Source: Eledone cirrhosa (lineage: Eukaryota; Mollusca; Cephalopoda; Octopoda; Eledonidae). From it: 64,000 nt of DNA. A program made the translations under genes and the position numbers. Position 1 is the first letter of the stretch. Each line of letters opens with the position of its first letter. Positions 43,913 through 54,650 of the stretch are shown here, piece by piece. The DNA lies in contig OZ024743.1 in the NCBI GenBank assembly GCA_964016885.1, forward strand, positions 164,034,719 to 164,098,718. Reading direction: 5' to 3'. The notes under the pieces were generated by a model. That model saw nothing but the letters and a program-made list of their open reading frames with translations. It had not been told where the DNA came from and made no database searches.

Positions 43913-44124
43913 ATTCTTCCACAGACCCCACTGCTGTAATTCCTCCCCTCTCTGATTGGTATAGAAGAATACTAATCTACTAACAGAGAGATGTTTATAT
44001 CTAGAGAAGAATGGCTATCCAATAGCATGCACATTGTTCTTTTCACAAAGTATTTGAAACTTTGAACCTATGCCATGGACCTCCAGCTCTAAATTTGTGG
44101 ACTGCAGGTTGGGAACTGGTGATA
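43913..44124. other. No recognisable feature
   Basis: No open frame or terminal repeat identified. Confidence 0.4.
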
Positions 44125-44915
44125 TACTGTATATACTCGAATATAAGCCAACCCCATAATTTTATGTTTATGAAATGTATAAACTGAGGCAGCTAATCAG
44201 CACATTATATTTAAATGGCACAGTTTTGATATTTAAAATGTTTTAAGTATTGTTTTTGTTTCACATTACTATGTAATGATTTTTTACCATTTCATCCCTT
44301 TATAAAGTTTCAACAAGTTTGTTGAATTTTTGCTTACTTCCAGTCACTTACATGCTGGGAGTATTTTGCCTTTCTTTTTTAGCTGACAATGATAGCGCCA
44401 TCTCCCAAATGTAATAGATTTTTATTTAATATACACATCAAATTTGGAAATCATTTAACATGTACAGGTATTAATAGATTTTTGCAACTACGCCCATTTT
44501 GCACCAGAACACTCCCTCACTCAGTTAACTAAAAACAAATAATTTCCAACCATTACAAAGGCCATATTCATTCAATCCACACTAAAATCAATAAGAAAAT
44601 CAAATTTTACTTCCAAAGTGAAACTGGTGTAATATTCAGATCCAAAGCGAAACTCTGTATGTGCAGGGGATACTTATATATTAAAAAAATAAAAATTCTA
44701 AAAATTTGTTAGGAATGTTCTCAAGAGAATGCATGAATAATAACACTCATGAGGATGTAGTAAATGTAGAAAAACCGCTTTCTTGTTTTAGCACTTTATT
44801 TACGTAGAATTTGATGTTGGTAAAATAGTGACCTTGATTATAAGCCGACCTCCCATTTTACACCAATTTTTTTGTCATATTTCTCGGCTTATATATGAGT
44901 ATACACAGTATATCT
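44125..44915 (-). mobile_element. MITE-C copy 3, with visible terminal inverted repeats
   Basis: The left end TATACTGTATATACTCGAAT with ATAAGCC and the inverted right end TATACTGTGTATACTCATAT with ATAAGCC match at most positions over about 27 bp. The interior holds, inverted, the blocks of copies 1 and 2 (GGAATGTTCTCAAGAGAATG, GTAAATGTAGAAAAACCGC). About 790 bp with no transposase frame. Confidence 0.8.
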
Positions 44916-45214
44916 ATTGCACATGATGGTGGGAACTCTTTCCAGTTGTCATCATTATCATGAGAGAGTTAGGTAGAGGTATTGAGGTTGGCTGCTCCAC
45001 CACATGCAATTTGTTTGAGACTAAAGTGCAAGAAAGTTGGCAGAATTGCGTCACAAAGAGTGGATAATAGCCAACTAAAAATCTTCAGGTGCAACATACA
45101 CTTGCAGTAAATATGACCAGCAACTTACAAATGCTGCCTGAAAATAGGCTGTCTAACACTACAGAAACTGATGTTGCATGGTGCAGTTGCATGAGGCAAT
45201 ATATAAAACAGCTG
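44916..45214. other. No recognisable feature
   Basis: Contains no element ends I can define. It directly precedes a decayed LINE. Confidence 0.4.
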
Positions 45215-46330
45215 CTGCCTTAATCAGCTTCCCTAAACCCAAGTATGCTGAAAATTATGTGAACATACGGCAGCTGTTAGCTGAGAAATGTAAATACCAT
45301 CACGCTGTTCTTAACAGACAGAATACATGACAAGTTACCAGATGGGAGGGCTTTACTACTGTTGAAAGAATAATGGTGGGATGAGAAGGTGGCTGAAATT
45401 CAGGCACTTGCTGATACCCATAATATGAAGGCCTATGCTAGTTTGAGTAAGGTTTTCAACCCCAGAAAGGTTGTGATGCACAAATAAAGAGTAAAGATGG
45501 TTCACACCCTTCCACGGGGGAAAATGGCAGGAACATTTTAGTGAACTATTAAATGAGCCCTCAACAATTTCTCACAAGGCTCAGGAACATATCCAACAAC
45601 TTCCCAGAGATGCCAGTTTGTATCTAACTCTGAGTATGGAGGAGATAGAAACTGCCACCATAGGAACAAAATCAGGAAATGCTCTTGACATTGGCAACTT
45701 TCCCATGGAGGCCTACAAATATGGTGGGATAGAATTGCAGTGTAGACTTCTCCAGTTCTACACAGGGCATTGGTAATGTGGAAACCTCCTGGAACACTTC
45801 ATAGATTCTCAAATAATCACTCTACGAGAGGAGAGATGACCAACAAGACTGGAAATTATCGAGGAAGTTTCCTTCTCTCAATTGCAGGGGAAATTCTATA
45901 GAAATGCTGCTCAGGCAATTACAAAAAACAAACAGATACTTCCAGAAAGCCAATGTGAGTTCTGTGCATCTAGGAACGCCAGTGACGTGGTTTTCACCTT
46001 GAGACAAGTTCAGGAGAATCTATGGAATGAGTCCCACTTTTTATCATTCATTGACTTTAAAAAAGACATTCAATAGTATGAGAAAAGTATGGATGTTTGG
46101 ACAAATTTGTGAAATAGTCAGACAAATGGCATGGGACGATAATTCAGCCTCGTTTCCAATTGCTCACGAGGTAAAACAAGTCTGTTTTGACGCTATTTGC
46201 ATTATTCCTGGGTGCTGTACTTGAAAATATGGTGAGCGTCTCGCATGTGGAGTAAATATCTGCACATAAGTAGATACTGGACTGCTAAACCTACTCAGGT
46301 TGAGATCCTCAAGGAATTGCCATGATACAT
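45215..46330 (+). pseudogene. LINE pol remnant (copy D family), heavily decayed
   Basis: In shifting frames: SFPKPKYAENYVNIRQLLAE, KWQEHFSELLNEPSTISHK, LPRDASLYLTLSMEEIETAT, NALDIGNFPMEAYKYGGIEL, TGNYRGSFLLSIAGEIL, LPESQCEFCASRNASDVVFT, LRQVQENLWNESHF and FIDFKKDI. These follow the order linker, RT motif 1 ('NYRGISLLSIAGKI'), 'LPESQCGFR' and motif A ('FIDLTKAFD'). The catalytic Asp region reads FKKD. Stops and shifts occur every 50-100 bp, so this copy is old. Confidence 0.8.
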
Positions 46331-47155
46331 ATGTATATCTGTGAGCTGCTCTTTACTGATGACTCAGCTCAACCATTTAAACTTCTCGCCACTGTCCCCC
46401 GTACATTTGGGATGATAACAGATTTGCAGCAATTCCAGATTCTCTGTTTTTCCTATTTTAGTTCTTGAATATTATCTCCCCCACCCTCCTTTTTAACTCC
46501 ATATTCAATTAATGTTTACTGAATGAATTTAACTGCTTTGAAGAATAAGAAGATTCAAGAAAAAGTTGAGATGTCTTGTTTATTCTGTATTGTGTCAGCT
46601 TGTTTGAAGTTATCCTTTCAAATATGTTGCAACAGCCATCCAAATATAGATTTATTTCTCTTTTTTTATCATTTTATTATTTATGTTTGTGTCTGAATGT
46701 ATATATGTGTGTGCCTTTTTTTCTTCCTCTCATGTTGTTTCAGTATCTTTCCAAATATGATGTAACTGACACCATTTAAAAAAATATTTTTGCTTCCCCT
46801 CACCTCTCTCTCCACATACATACACGCCACATACACATACACATACATATATTTGTACAGGCATGTATACACATATATATATACACTCATATGCATGTGT
46901 ACATACACACACACATGCACATACATATATATTAGGGAAAAAAATAATTGTTTTAGATTTGTCAGAGCATTCAAATGTAGCAGGTAAAAAGAAAATTGAA
47001 ATGAAATGAGAGGGAAACATCATACTGGTAGACATGCACACACATATACGTATGTATATACATAGACATACACACACATATATATACGTACATACGTACT
47101 GACATTTGATAATCAAAGAATAGTTTTGTTCACCTTCTCTTTAATTTTAAACTTC
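46331..47155. other. No gene; CA/TA-rich patches
   Basis: Patches of ACATACAC and TATATA repeats at 46810-46930 and 47035-47100. Frames overlapping them are artefacts. Confidence 0.45.
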
Positions 47156-47330
47156 AGGTTTTTTTTGTTATTGGTGGTGTAAGTCTTGTTGGTGGTGGTG
47201 ATGATGGCAATTGTGATGGTCTTGTTATTTGTTGTGGTAGTGGTCTTGTTGGTGATATTGTTTTTCTTATCTGATGTGGTGATTGTGGCAGTTGTGACAG
47301 TGACATTGGAGGTATCTCTTTTGTTTCTTT
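47156..47330. repeat. GGT/GTT-rich degenerate trinucleotide tract
   Basis: GGTGGTGGTGATGATGG-like sequence. The 75-codon Pro/Thr-rich minus frame follows from this composition. Confidence 0.6.
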
Positions 47331-47379
47331 AACATTTTCATGTATTCTTAGCAGTGCAGCTTCAGGCTGGGTGAGGCTC

Positions 47380-47560
47380 AAACCTGATGGCTGGATGTTA
47401 TCAAGGAAGATCTCCAGAGGCTCGATGTCACCTTGGAAGATGCAGAGGGGCTGGTGGACTTAGTCAGCTCTACACACGATGATGCTTCTGGGATCACTGA
47501 TCTAGGATGATTCTAGTCTCATTGAGCAAGAGCAGAGAGCGAGTCTATACAGCCTGAGAT
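47380..47560 (+). pseudogene. LINE pol C-terminal tail fragment
   Basis: The plus frame reads LDVIKEDLQRLDVTLEDAEG then LVDLVSSTHDDASGITDLG and a stop. It matches the tail at 4114-4260 (RLDVIEENCQKLDITLED, LVDPVSSTHDDASW), so both derive from one LINE family that ends 'RWRALV-LCSTRRDD'. The 'DRxRWR' segment is deleted here. Confidence 0.65.
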
Positions 47561-47644
47561 TGTCCACGTTGTTGTTGTCACTACATATTATTTAACTTGG
47601 AAAAAGATTTAAACAATAGATACATTATACCTCAGAATATTCAC

Positions 47645-47935
47645 TTATCTAAACTATAATAAAGTAAGGAGTGCGGTACTACGTCCAGAATATATTTTTT
47701 TATCCCGTTTGTAAAATAAGTTGGATTACTTTCAATAAATAATAAATGAATATAACATAATTTATCTACTAAATTTCGTTATTCTTGATTAAATATAAAT
47801 AATTTTGTTGCTTATTTTAAGATTCACTTCTTTAAAATTTTCAAATGTCAACACATCCAGTTCGCGATCGCTTAAATAAAGATTCATATATTTCCATCAC
47901 TAATTTTCTCCTAATGCAGTTTATATATAACTAGC
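47645..47935 (+). repeat. Dispersed repeat X, copy 2
   Basis: Colinear with 1618-1905. Followed directly by CTAGCAGAGGTAGTTGCTCG, the same CTAGCAG start that ends repeat Y. Confidence 0.8.
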
Positions 47936-48955
47936 AGAGGTAGTTGCTCGGATATTAAATAGCAGTTGTGTATACCATTTATGTCAATACTTCAGTGCTG
48001 CTTCAAAAACTATACTTTTACAAAATCATCGGCTTTTTCCAAAAGGGGGTTCCTGCCCACAGGAGTCCCCTACCCAATATGTGCCAATTCTGAGAGTTCA
48101 CATTCATCTGTAGGACAAACGTAGCCCATGTGTCAAGTTTTGTGAAAATCAGTTGCGAACTCCAGAAGTTATGACGTTTTGTTGCATTGCACTGCAGTGC
48201 TTCAGTCGACTCCAATGAAGTGGTTAAAGGGGTTATCTGCCGGGGGGCCCTATAATCAATATCTGAAAAAATGACAGTGCCCATGACCATCCGGAGTACA
48301 TAAGTAACCTATGTCTTAAGCTTGGTGAAAATATAGTAGAAATGCATAAGGTTTATACATACGCGCGTGCGTTTGTGTGTGTGTATGTATGTGTATGTCC
48401 GTCGGGGCATACGTATGTACTGGCCTAAATCTTCACTATTTACTTTTACTATTTTAATAACCTCTGTCATTTTCGTTTTCAATTTTATTTACATCATTCT
48501 TAAACTCCAGGGCTGGAAATTATTCTGTTATTTTAAATAGAATATTAGTCTAACGACTCAATTTACACCATAAACTTGGTCTTGTCTTTGCATGAAATTG
48601 TTCTTCACGCTCCACATAACGACGTATTATCCTCGCTTTTTTTCCCGTTCATTGCCAGGGAACGTCTTCACGAACCAAAATATCGTCTTCCTGTTTTCCT
48701 TCGGTTACAACGTTTCTCGAAATAATTACTTCTGTATTCACAGACTCTCAGTTCAATTTGAATGGGAAATTCCTGTTTCATCGATTTTCTCCATAACCAT
48801 GGAAGATTGTAGATTGAAAGTCGACCCAACGCCGCCTCGGGTCATTCTGCATAACTGTGTAAATTTTCGCTGCATTCCACCAAGCCGTTTTGACGTTTAT
48901 CCGACTACACCTACAAATACAACGTCCGACCACTTCCAATTTATATAGTAGATTT
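47936..48955. repeat. Candidate CTAGCAG-bounded dispersed element
   Basis: Starts TAACTAGCAGAGGTAGTTGC and ends near TTATATAGTAGATTTG. Inside are GTCAAGTTTTGTGAAAATCA, GTTGCGAACTCCAGAAGTTA and, about 200 bp later, a second diverged AAGCTTGGTGAAAATATAG. I recognise this general plan from repeats common in molluscs. A 118-codon frame at 48592-48948 has no family signature. Limits and class are uncertain. Confidence 0.5.
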
Positions 48956-49834
48956 GTTTATATATGAATGACAAAAAGAAAAGTACAAAACTATGCATGA
49001 ATTGTTTCTACTAAACCTTCAATTTAAGACACAACCTACATATTTCATAGGACTCCAGCTCACTTCTTCTTCTTCTTCTCCTCCTCCTCCTCCTCCTGGA
49101 ACATTGGGCTGCGAGCCACCCCCACACTGCGCCATGTTCTGAGTCTGCTTTTCAACTTGACCATGATGCACGGTGCGTCATGGTGTATCTAACCATTTTT
49201 TTAGGTCTTACTACGGCTGATTTCTTCCAGAGAGAAAGAAAGAGATGGAAAAATGCAGAGAAGATTCATCCCCGGAGGAATAATAAAAAATGTTTACACT
49301 GCACATTTCATTTTTTCAAAGCTAAAGCTGCCGATCCAAAATCAGTAATTCAACTCTCTGAAAACTTTCAAATATATGCTGTTCTAGCATGAATATTATG
49401 CTAAGGATAAGTTGTCCACAAAGTAAGATTTACTTGCATATCCCCGCTCATATAAACACATAAATACATGCATGCATACATTACAGTTGATATTTGATAG
49501 CGTTTTCATATTATATATATTAGATATAGTGACGAAACATAAGTCAATTGCATGAACTCATAATCCTTTATTTACTGCTTTATTTGTATGAAATTGTAAA
49601 TAAGACAAAAGTATTAGAACAGGGGGAAATAGCTCACCGAACGCGATAGTTTTGGATCCCCAGGGACCATATTTTTCAAGTTAGAGATTTGAAACCTCAT
49701 CTATTTGCTTCCTTGGCACTTTTTACATAGGTGTGTAAATTTTCATGTCAGTCCGAGCACGTCTACTACCATTTAACCGTGCACATCTGAATTTCAACCA
49801 CCACCCATTTCACAAATATATATTAGATATGGTT
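48956..49834. other. No gene; CTT/CTC trinucleotide run
   Basis: A (CTT)n(CTC)n run at 49064-49098. A phrase at 49720-49800 resembles the end of the preceding repeat family. A 70-codon frame at 49180-49392 is Lys/Arg-rich but unsupported. Confidence 0.4.
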
Positions 49835-50012
49835 TTTTTTAATGTTGCATGGATTACGTTACTGATTACATAAGAGAGTGTAATGCAGTCTTCTTTCAAT
49901 TTCTGTGTATATTGTCAATTACGATTTTATTTGATATATCATATCTACATGTATATATACTTGCATATAATATCAATATGCACACTACACATGCTAGCAG
50001 AAAACCACCCGA
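49835..50012 (+). repeat. Dispersed repeat Y, copy 3
   Basis: ATGGATTACGTTACTGATTA, TATTGTCAATTACGATTTTA and CACTACACATGCTAGCAGAA are shared with 1906-2258. The hairpin's second arm has decayed. Confidence 0.85.
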
Positions 50013-50040
50013 AGGTGTTAGTTTTAGTTAATTATTACAT

Positions 50041-50275
50041 TGTTGTTGGGATGGTGGCAGTATCAGTAGAGCGTTGTCTTAGCATCGGACAAGATGCTTT
50101 GTGGCATTTAGTTACAGCTCTTTACATTCTGAGTATAAATTCTGTTGAGATCTATTTTGTTTATCATCCTTTTAGGAGTTGATAAAATAAAGTACCAAAT
50201 ACTGGGGTTGATATAATTGACTTTTCCTCCTTTTCCTAAATTATTGAACTTGTGCCAAAAGTAGAAAAATTATTA
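50041..50275 (+). repeat. SINE-I copy
   Basis: From GGATGGTGGCAGTATCAGTA through GATAAAATAAAGTACC to GAACTTGTGCCAAAAGTAGA. Full length but diverged. Confidence 0.85.
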
Positions 50276-50277
50276 TT

Positions 50278-50504
50278 AAGGGCAGTGTATTGGCAGAATT
50301 GTAATTGTTAGTGTCAGATAAAATGTATTGCAGCATTTAGTTACAGTCCTTTACTTTCATTATCAACTTTCTGAGGTCAAATTTGTCTTTCATCTTAACA
50401 GGCTTAATAAAATAAAGACCAGTAATGCACTGAAGTCAATTTAATTGACTTTTCTTTCCCTTCAAATTGCTGGCCTTGTGCCAAAGGTTGAAAAAGTTAT
50501 TACC
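50278..50504 (+). repeat. SINE-I copy
   Basis: Head-to-tail with the previous copy: GGGCAGTGTATTGGCAGAAT ... AATAAAATAAAGACCAGTAA ... GGCCTTGTGCCAAAGGTTGA. Confidence 0.85.
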
Positions 50505-50511
50505 ATAATAA

Positions 50512-50695
50512 TTGTTTCTACTTTTGGCACAAGCCCAGTAATTACCACAGTGCATTACTGGTGCTTTATTTTATCGACTCTGTAAGGATGAAAGACTAAG
50601 TTAACCTCGGCCAGATTTGAACACAGAAAGTAAAGGGCCATAACTCTGCTTCAAAGCATAGTGTCTGACGCTCTACTGATACTGCGGATCCACAA
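50512..50695 (-). repeat. SINE-I copy
   Basis: Minus strand: CGCAGTATCAGTAGAGCGTC ... CGATAAAATAAAGCACCAGT ... TGTGCCAAAAGTAGAAACAA. Tail-to-tail with the preceding copy. Confidence 0.88.
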
Positions 50696-50839
50696 TAAAA
50701 CATAATCATGTAACATCCACTTATCTGGGATGTGGTAATTTGAGCATGTATGTGCTTTGATATCTTCTTCCCTACCTTTCTTTCCCCCACACAGTGCTGA
50801 CAGGACATATTCACCCTCTAAATGATCAGTGGTAGAACA

Positions 50840-51130
50840 GCAGCTATCTATATTTCTATTTATCTCTCTATCTATCTGCCTGTCTATCTGCCTACCTATT
50901 TGTCTACCACCGATCCACCTACCTACTTCTCTATCTATAGCTATCTGTTCATGTATCTATCTTTGGACAATAAGAACATCTATCTATCTGTCTAATTTCT
51001 CTCTGCTTTTCTATCTATATTCCTATTTATCTTGCTCTCTATCTATCCACCTGATTATCTATTTACCTATTTGTCTATCATCAATCCACCTACCTACCTA
51101 TAGCTATCTATTTTTGTATATTTACCAATA
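50840..51130. repeat. Degenerate (CTAT)n/(CTAC)n tetranucleotide tract
   Basis: TCTATCTATC, CTACCTACC and related tetramers with many interruptions. The 105-codon plus frame is an artefact. Confidence 0.85.
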
Positions 51131-51234
51131 TATCAGGCAAGAATAACATTAAGGTACAGATCTCAATAGCAGTCTAAAGACAACTAGATACATATATAAA
51201 TCCAAGTTACCACAATTTAGTGAGTATATGCTAC

Positions 51235-51475
51235 TTCTCCAAATCGAGAGATCATAGCTCTGATACTATGGGCATGTGGTTAGAATGTCTCAGGAAAGAA
51301 TCACTGAACAGATTTTATGGGCAAAACCAACTGGCAGGAGACCAAAGGGTAGACCCTGAGCAAGATGGTTGGATGTTTAGCCAGATCGGTTGGAGGCAGT
51401 TGCTTCTGACAGGACCCAATGGAAGGATTGTTTGAGGACTGCCCCCACAACCCTCTCAGGAATAAGTGGGCAAAG
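51235..51475 (+). pseudogene. LINE pol C-terminal fragment
   Basis: Plus strand in broken frames: YYGHVVRMSQERITEQILWA, KPTGRRPKGRP, ARWLDV, then SDRTQWKDCLRTAP. This is the end of a LINE pol: 'GHVxRMxxERxxxxxLxAxPxGxRxxGRPxxRWxD...DRxxWK'. It carries at least one stop and one shift, and shares a family with 2435-2531. Confidence 0.75.
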
Positions 51476-51479
51476 ATGA

Positions 51480-51660
51480 TAATTGTTTCTACTTTAGGCA
51501 CAAGGCCAGCAATTATCCAGTGCATTACTGGTACTTTATTTTATCGACCCCGTAAGGATGAAAGGCAAAGTCAACCTCAGCTGGATTTGAACTCAGATCG
51601 TAAAGGGACGTAACTATGCTGGAAAGCATGGCGTCCGACCCTCTACCGATACTGCCAATG
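51480..51660 (-). repeat. SINE-I copy, well preserved
   Basis: Minus strand: TTGGCAGTATCGGTAGAGGG, ACGCCATGCTTTCCAGCATA, CCTTTCATCCTTACGGGGTC, ACCAGTAATGCACTGGATAA, GGCCTTGTGCCTAAAGTAGA. Nearly identical to the copy at 5047. Confidence 0.93.
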
Positions 51661-52328
51661 ATGCTTGATAATGGTTAAATCAAATATGAAAGAAAGTTAG
51701 TGTAATTAATTTAAATAAATGTAAAATGAAACACAGCAATGACTGGAGCGACAAGCATCTCAAGGAATTTAATAATTTTTTTTTTCTTTTTGTATTATAA
51801 ACCATTCTCGTGGGTACTATGCTAGTTTATATTTGTTTGAAAAATTGGTTCACTTATGAAGCATTGGGAAATTTTGAATTTGAAAAATATAGTCACCTCA
51901 ATGCAGATAAGTATGATAATAGTTAATACTTATAATTAAATAGTTAAATAAATCAAGTAAAGTACCCCTTTGGAGAAGGGAAAACTGGACAGTTGTGCAG
52001 TTGAGAACAAAAGAAATATTTTTAAAAAAATAAAAGTATTTTTAGATATTTATATTAATAGCCATTTAGATCTTTTTGGTATGTCTCTCAGTTGTGTAAT
52101 TATTGGATTTACCATAATATAATATTAACTCTACATCTATTATTTGTTATAACAAAAAAAAAAAACCCATAAAAGAAACTAAACAAAAGTTCCTTGACCA
52201 TTGAAGTTCTTAGGGGGTTCTTTTTGTAATTTTGTTGTTTTCTTAAAGAATCTAAAGTTCTCTATTATTTGCAGCTGCTATCAAATATTCTCGGAATAGT
52301 GAGTGAAAAGAACCATTACAACAATCAG
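51661..52328. other. No recognisable feature
   Basis: AT-rich DNA with short A and T runs and no supported frame. Confidence 0.45.
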
Positions 52329-52480
52329 GGATTTCTAATTTAGGCACAAGGCCAATGATTTGTGAGAAGGGGAAAGTCGATTATGTCAACCCCGGTATTT
52401 GATTGGTACTCTATTTTATTGACCCTGGAAGGATAAAAGGCAAAGTTGACCCCAGTAGGACTTGAACTCAGAGTATAAAG
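52329..52480 (-). repeat. SINE-I variant, partial
   Basis: Minus strand: GAGTTCAAGTCCTACTGGGG, AAAATAGAGTACCAATCAAA, GGCCTTGTGCCTAAATTAGA. The insertion CAAATACCGGGGTTGACATA marks a sub-variant shared with 50041 and 52530. Confidence 0.8.
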
Positions 52481-52529
52481 AGCCAAAATAAATAAACACA
52501 TTGTTATTTCCAGCTGTCAATTGGCAGCT

Positions 52530-52745
52530 TGAGGGATTGTTGATTGGCAGATCAATAGAGCATTGGAAAAAATATGCTGCAGTATTTAGTTATGTTTTTC
52601 TGTGCTGAGTTCAAGTCTCGTTGAGGTCAGTTTTGTCTTTCATCCTGCCAGGTTGATAAAATAAGTACTAGTTAAATATTGGGGTTGATATAATCAACTT
52701 TCCCCTTCCCTCAGAATTGCTGGCCTTGTGCCAATGTTAGAATTC
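52530..52745 (+). repeat. SINE-I variant
   Basis: GATTGTTGATTGGCAGATCA ... GAGTTCAAGTCTCGTTGAGG ... TATTGGGGTTGATATAATCA ... GGCCTTGTGCCAATGTTAGA. Same sub-variant as the minus-strand copy just upstream. Confidence 0.82.
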
Positions 52746-52814
52746 TCATTTTCAGCCATAAATGGTTAGACTAGATAGCATCTCCTAACATGTGTAAATA
52801 TTATTTGGGGTGAA

Positions 52815-52915
52815 GAGGGGCCACACTTACTCTTAGGTCCCAAATAATAGGGGGATTTGGAATAAGAACGGGGGGGGGGGTATTCAAGACCTGAGAATAA
52901 TCTATGGGAGGGCAG
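52815..52915. mobile_element. MITE-D, short internally deleted copy
   Basis: Starts TTACTCTTAGGTCCCAAATA and ends, inverted, GATTATTCTCAGGTCTTGAA. Only about 100 bp between family ends; a (G)n run lies inside. Confidence 0.6.
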
Positions 52916-52984
52916 TTTTTGTATGTAGTGAATGCGCAAAACAAAAACAACAAATAGTTGGTTTGTATGGCCAGATAGTTATTT

Positions 52985-53365
52985 TCATAACAAATCAGCT
53001 GAAGCCACTCTGGGTTTATGATACAAAGCCGTTTATTTTAAAGTGTTCATGATCATCATCATAGGTCTATAATCCATTCCAACATGGATTGAATTGGTGT
53101 TATGGTTGGACGCCCTTCCTAATGCCAAGCACCTTACAGATTGTACCAAAGGCATTTTATCAAGCACCAGCATTACCTCTTTACAGTGTATACTGGGTGC
53201 ATTTTATCTAAAAACATTCCATCATAATTTTATGTAAGAACTTTTGTTAAGTTATGTTCCAAACAATAGCTTAATGAGAAAATTCTCGATTATTTTCAAA
53301 ACCTTTTGAAAATTATAGTGGCAGTGTTTTTCATTAGCCATATGGTAATGAAAGGGTTAAAGGAT
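52985..53365. mobile_element. MITE-B copy split by a LINE/SINE tail
   Basis: The left part (52985-53050) has ACAAAGCCGTTTATTTTAAA. The right part (53206-53358) has CATAATTTTATGTAAGAACT, CCAAACAATAGCTTAATGAG and GGTAATGAAAGGGTTAA. Between them (53051-53205) is a minus-strand tail starting CATCATCATAGGTCTATAAT. Confidence 0.75.
53051..53205 (-). repeat. LINE/SINE 3' tail inserted in MITE-B
   Basis: ATCATCATCAT, CATTCCAACATGGATTGAAT, GGACGCCCTTCCTAATGCCA and TTTACAGTGTATACTGGGTG are the shared tail in inverse orientation. Confidence 0.75.
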
Positions 53366-53384
53366 GCTCTGATTTGTTTTCAGT

Positions 53385-53510
53385 GTTTACTGGCATAGCT
53401 ATATGATTAAGCAATTTGCTTTGCAACCACATGGTTTGGGGGTTGACCTCACTGTGTGACATATTGAATAAGTGTCTTCTAATATAACCTTGGGTTGACC
53501 AATACCATTT
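53385..53510 (+). repeat. tRNA-derived SINE-U fragment
   Basis: GGCATAGCTATATGATTAAG, CAACCACATGGTTTGGGGGT (B-box-like, decayed) and CTTGGGTTGACCAATACCAT follow the 15850 copy. Confidence 0.7.
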
Positions 53511-53514
53511 AAAT

Positions 53515-53690
53515 AAATTGGGACTGGTACAACCTCAGTATTTGATTGGTATTTTATTGAACTTGGAAGGAAGAAATGCCAAATTAATTCATGTGGAATA
53601 CAGAGCAGCAAGAGCTGGAACAAATACCACAAGACAATCTGTGCCCTAATGATTTTCCCAATTTGTGACAACTGGTATTTGTTGTTATTT
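53515..53690 (-). repeat. SINE-V/SINE-I-like fragment
   Basis: Minus strand: ATTGGGAAAATCATTAGGGC, TTGTGGTATTTGTTCCAGCT, CCAATCAAATACTGAGGTTG. Resembles the fragment at 30880. Confidence 0.6.
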
Positions 53691-53810
53691 TTTACTCTCA
53701 TTTATTTTTATAAATCCTGAAAATGATCAAAAGCAAGGTAGACCTTAGTGGACGGGTTTAACATAATGGGGGAGGGAGGTTTAACTAAATATCACAAGAT
53801 ATTTTGTCTG

Positions 53811-53965
53811 TGGTCTAGTGATTAGGGTATTGGACTATGATCATAAGGCTGTGGGATCAATTCCTTGATCAGCCAGAACATTGTGTTCTTGAGCACTGTG
53901 CTTCATCTCATTTTTATCATCATGTGACTGGGGCCTTAATCATTAAAATACTCAAGAAACCTTAG
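53811..53965 (+). repeat. tRNA-derived SINE-T head and body
   Basis: GTCTGTGGTCTAGTGATTAG (A-box-like), GCTGTGGGATCAATTCCTTG (B-box-like), TTGTGTTCTTGAGCACTGTG, and ATTAAAATACTCAAGAAACC. Truncated where repeat R begins. Confidence 0.8.
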
Positions 53966-54296
53966 TTCCACAACAGTTAGTTCACCATTACTGAGAACAA
54001 TTGTTTCACCTTATTTGAATCATCAGCTCCATTTAAATGGGGTTGTACAGAAAAGGAAAAACAACAACTATACAAATACGCATGTTCAGAAACAGTCACT
54101 TCTTAAAGGAGGGGGGGGGGGTAAACCTGTGAAAGATCGGTGCAAGGGAGAGACTGTGGGTACTCAGAATAATTATAGATTATTCATGTTATTCAGTCCA
54201 GAATATTATAGATTGTTCATGTTAGTCAATCTAGAGACTTGTAATTACGTAATAGGTGTTTCCAGACGTGTAGACAGCATGAAAAAAGTTCATTAA
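53966..54296 (+). repeat. Dispersed repeat R, copy 1
   Basis: Shares ACAACAGTTAGTTCACCATT, CTGAGAACAATTGTTTCACC, GTTGTACAGAAAAGGAAAAA and AGGTGTTTCCAGACGTGTAG with 62398-62700. It has a short internal duplication (ATTATAGATTATTCATGTTA / ATTATAGATTGTTCATGTTA) and a (G)n run. The 93-codon frame across it is not conserved in copy 2. Confidence 0.8.
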
Positions 54297-54302
54297 TTAA
54301 AT

Positions 54303-54650
54303 TTAGACAAGTGCTATTATGCAACTTCTCAGGATGTTGATTCTTTCTTCAATGCACAGCCCACAAGATGGATTCCCATTTCCATATGGCTTAGACTTAG
54401 TAATAACTTTCCACTGAATGGAGTAATCCACTCCTGTTTCCTTGGGGGACCATACGTGGCTCGCGAGCTTCGTGCATGATTGTTTGTCCAAGTATCTGAA
54501 GGTCGGCAGATGATTCAGGAAGCATTCTTTAAACCGGACCTCTGCCATACTTACATAGGATTTGACCTCTTGTTGTTGATTTTGTCGGTTAGAAGTGACC
54601 GCAGCTTTGTAAATTACAGCAGGTGTGTTACATTGTTGTTGAAGGGGACA
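54303..54650 (-). pseudogene. GIY-YIG-type nuclease domain of a retroelement, fragment
   Basis: The minus frame from 54650 reads CPLQQQCNTPAVIYKAAVTS, VSMAEVRFKECFLNHLPTFR, LASHVWSPKETGVDYSIQWK and PSCGLCIEERINILRSC before a stop. The order 'CPLxxxC...xYKAxV...FKxRxxNHxxSF...LSxxVWxLK...W.I...CxLCxxE' is that of the GIY-YIG-like C-terminal domain of certain metazoan retroelements, and it parallels 63635-64000. The usual Y-I/V-G residue group reads YVSMAE and the Arg after FK is Glu, so activity is unlikely. No RT domain adjoins it. Confidence 0.65.

Noticed and set aside
47154..47381. 75-codon Pro/Thr-rich minus frame
   Set aside because: Composition is explained by a GGT/GTT-rich simple tract and by a LINE tail on the opposite strand.
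48592..48948. 118-codon plus frame
   Set aside because: Lies inside a candidate dispersed repeat. No family signature, and residue composition is unlike a conserved protein.
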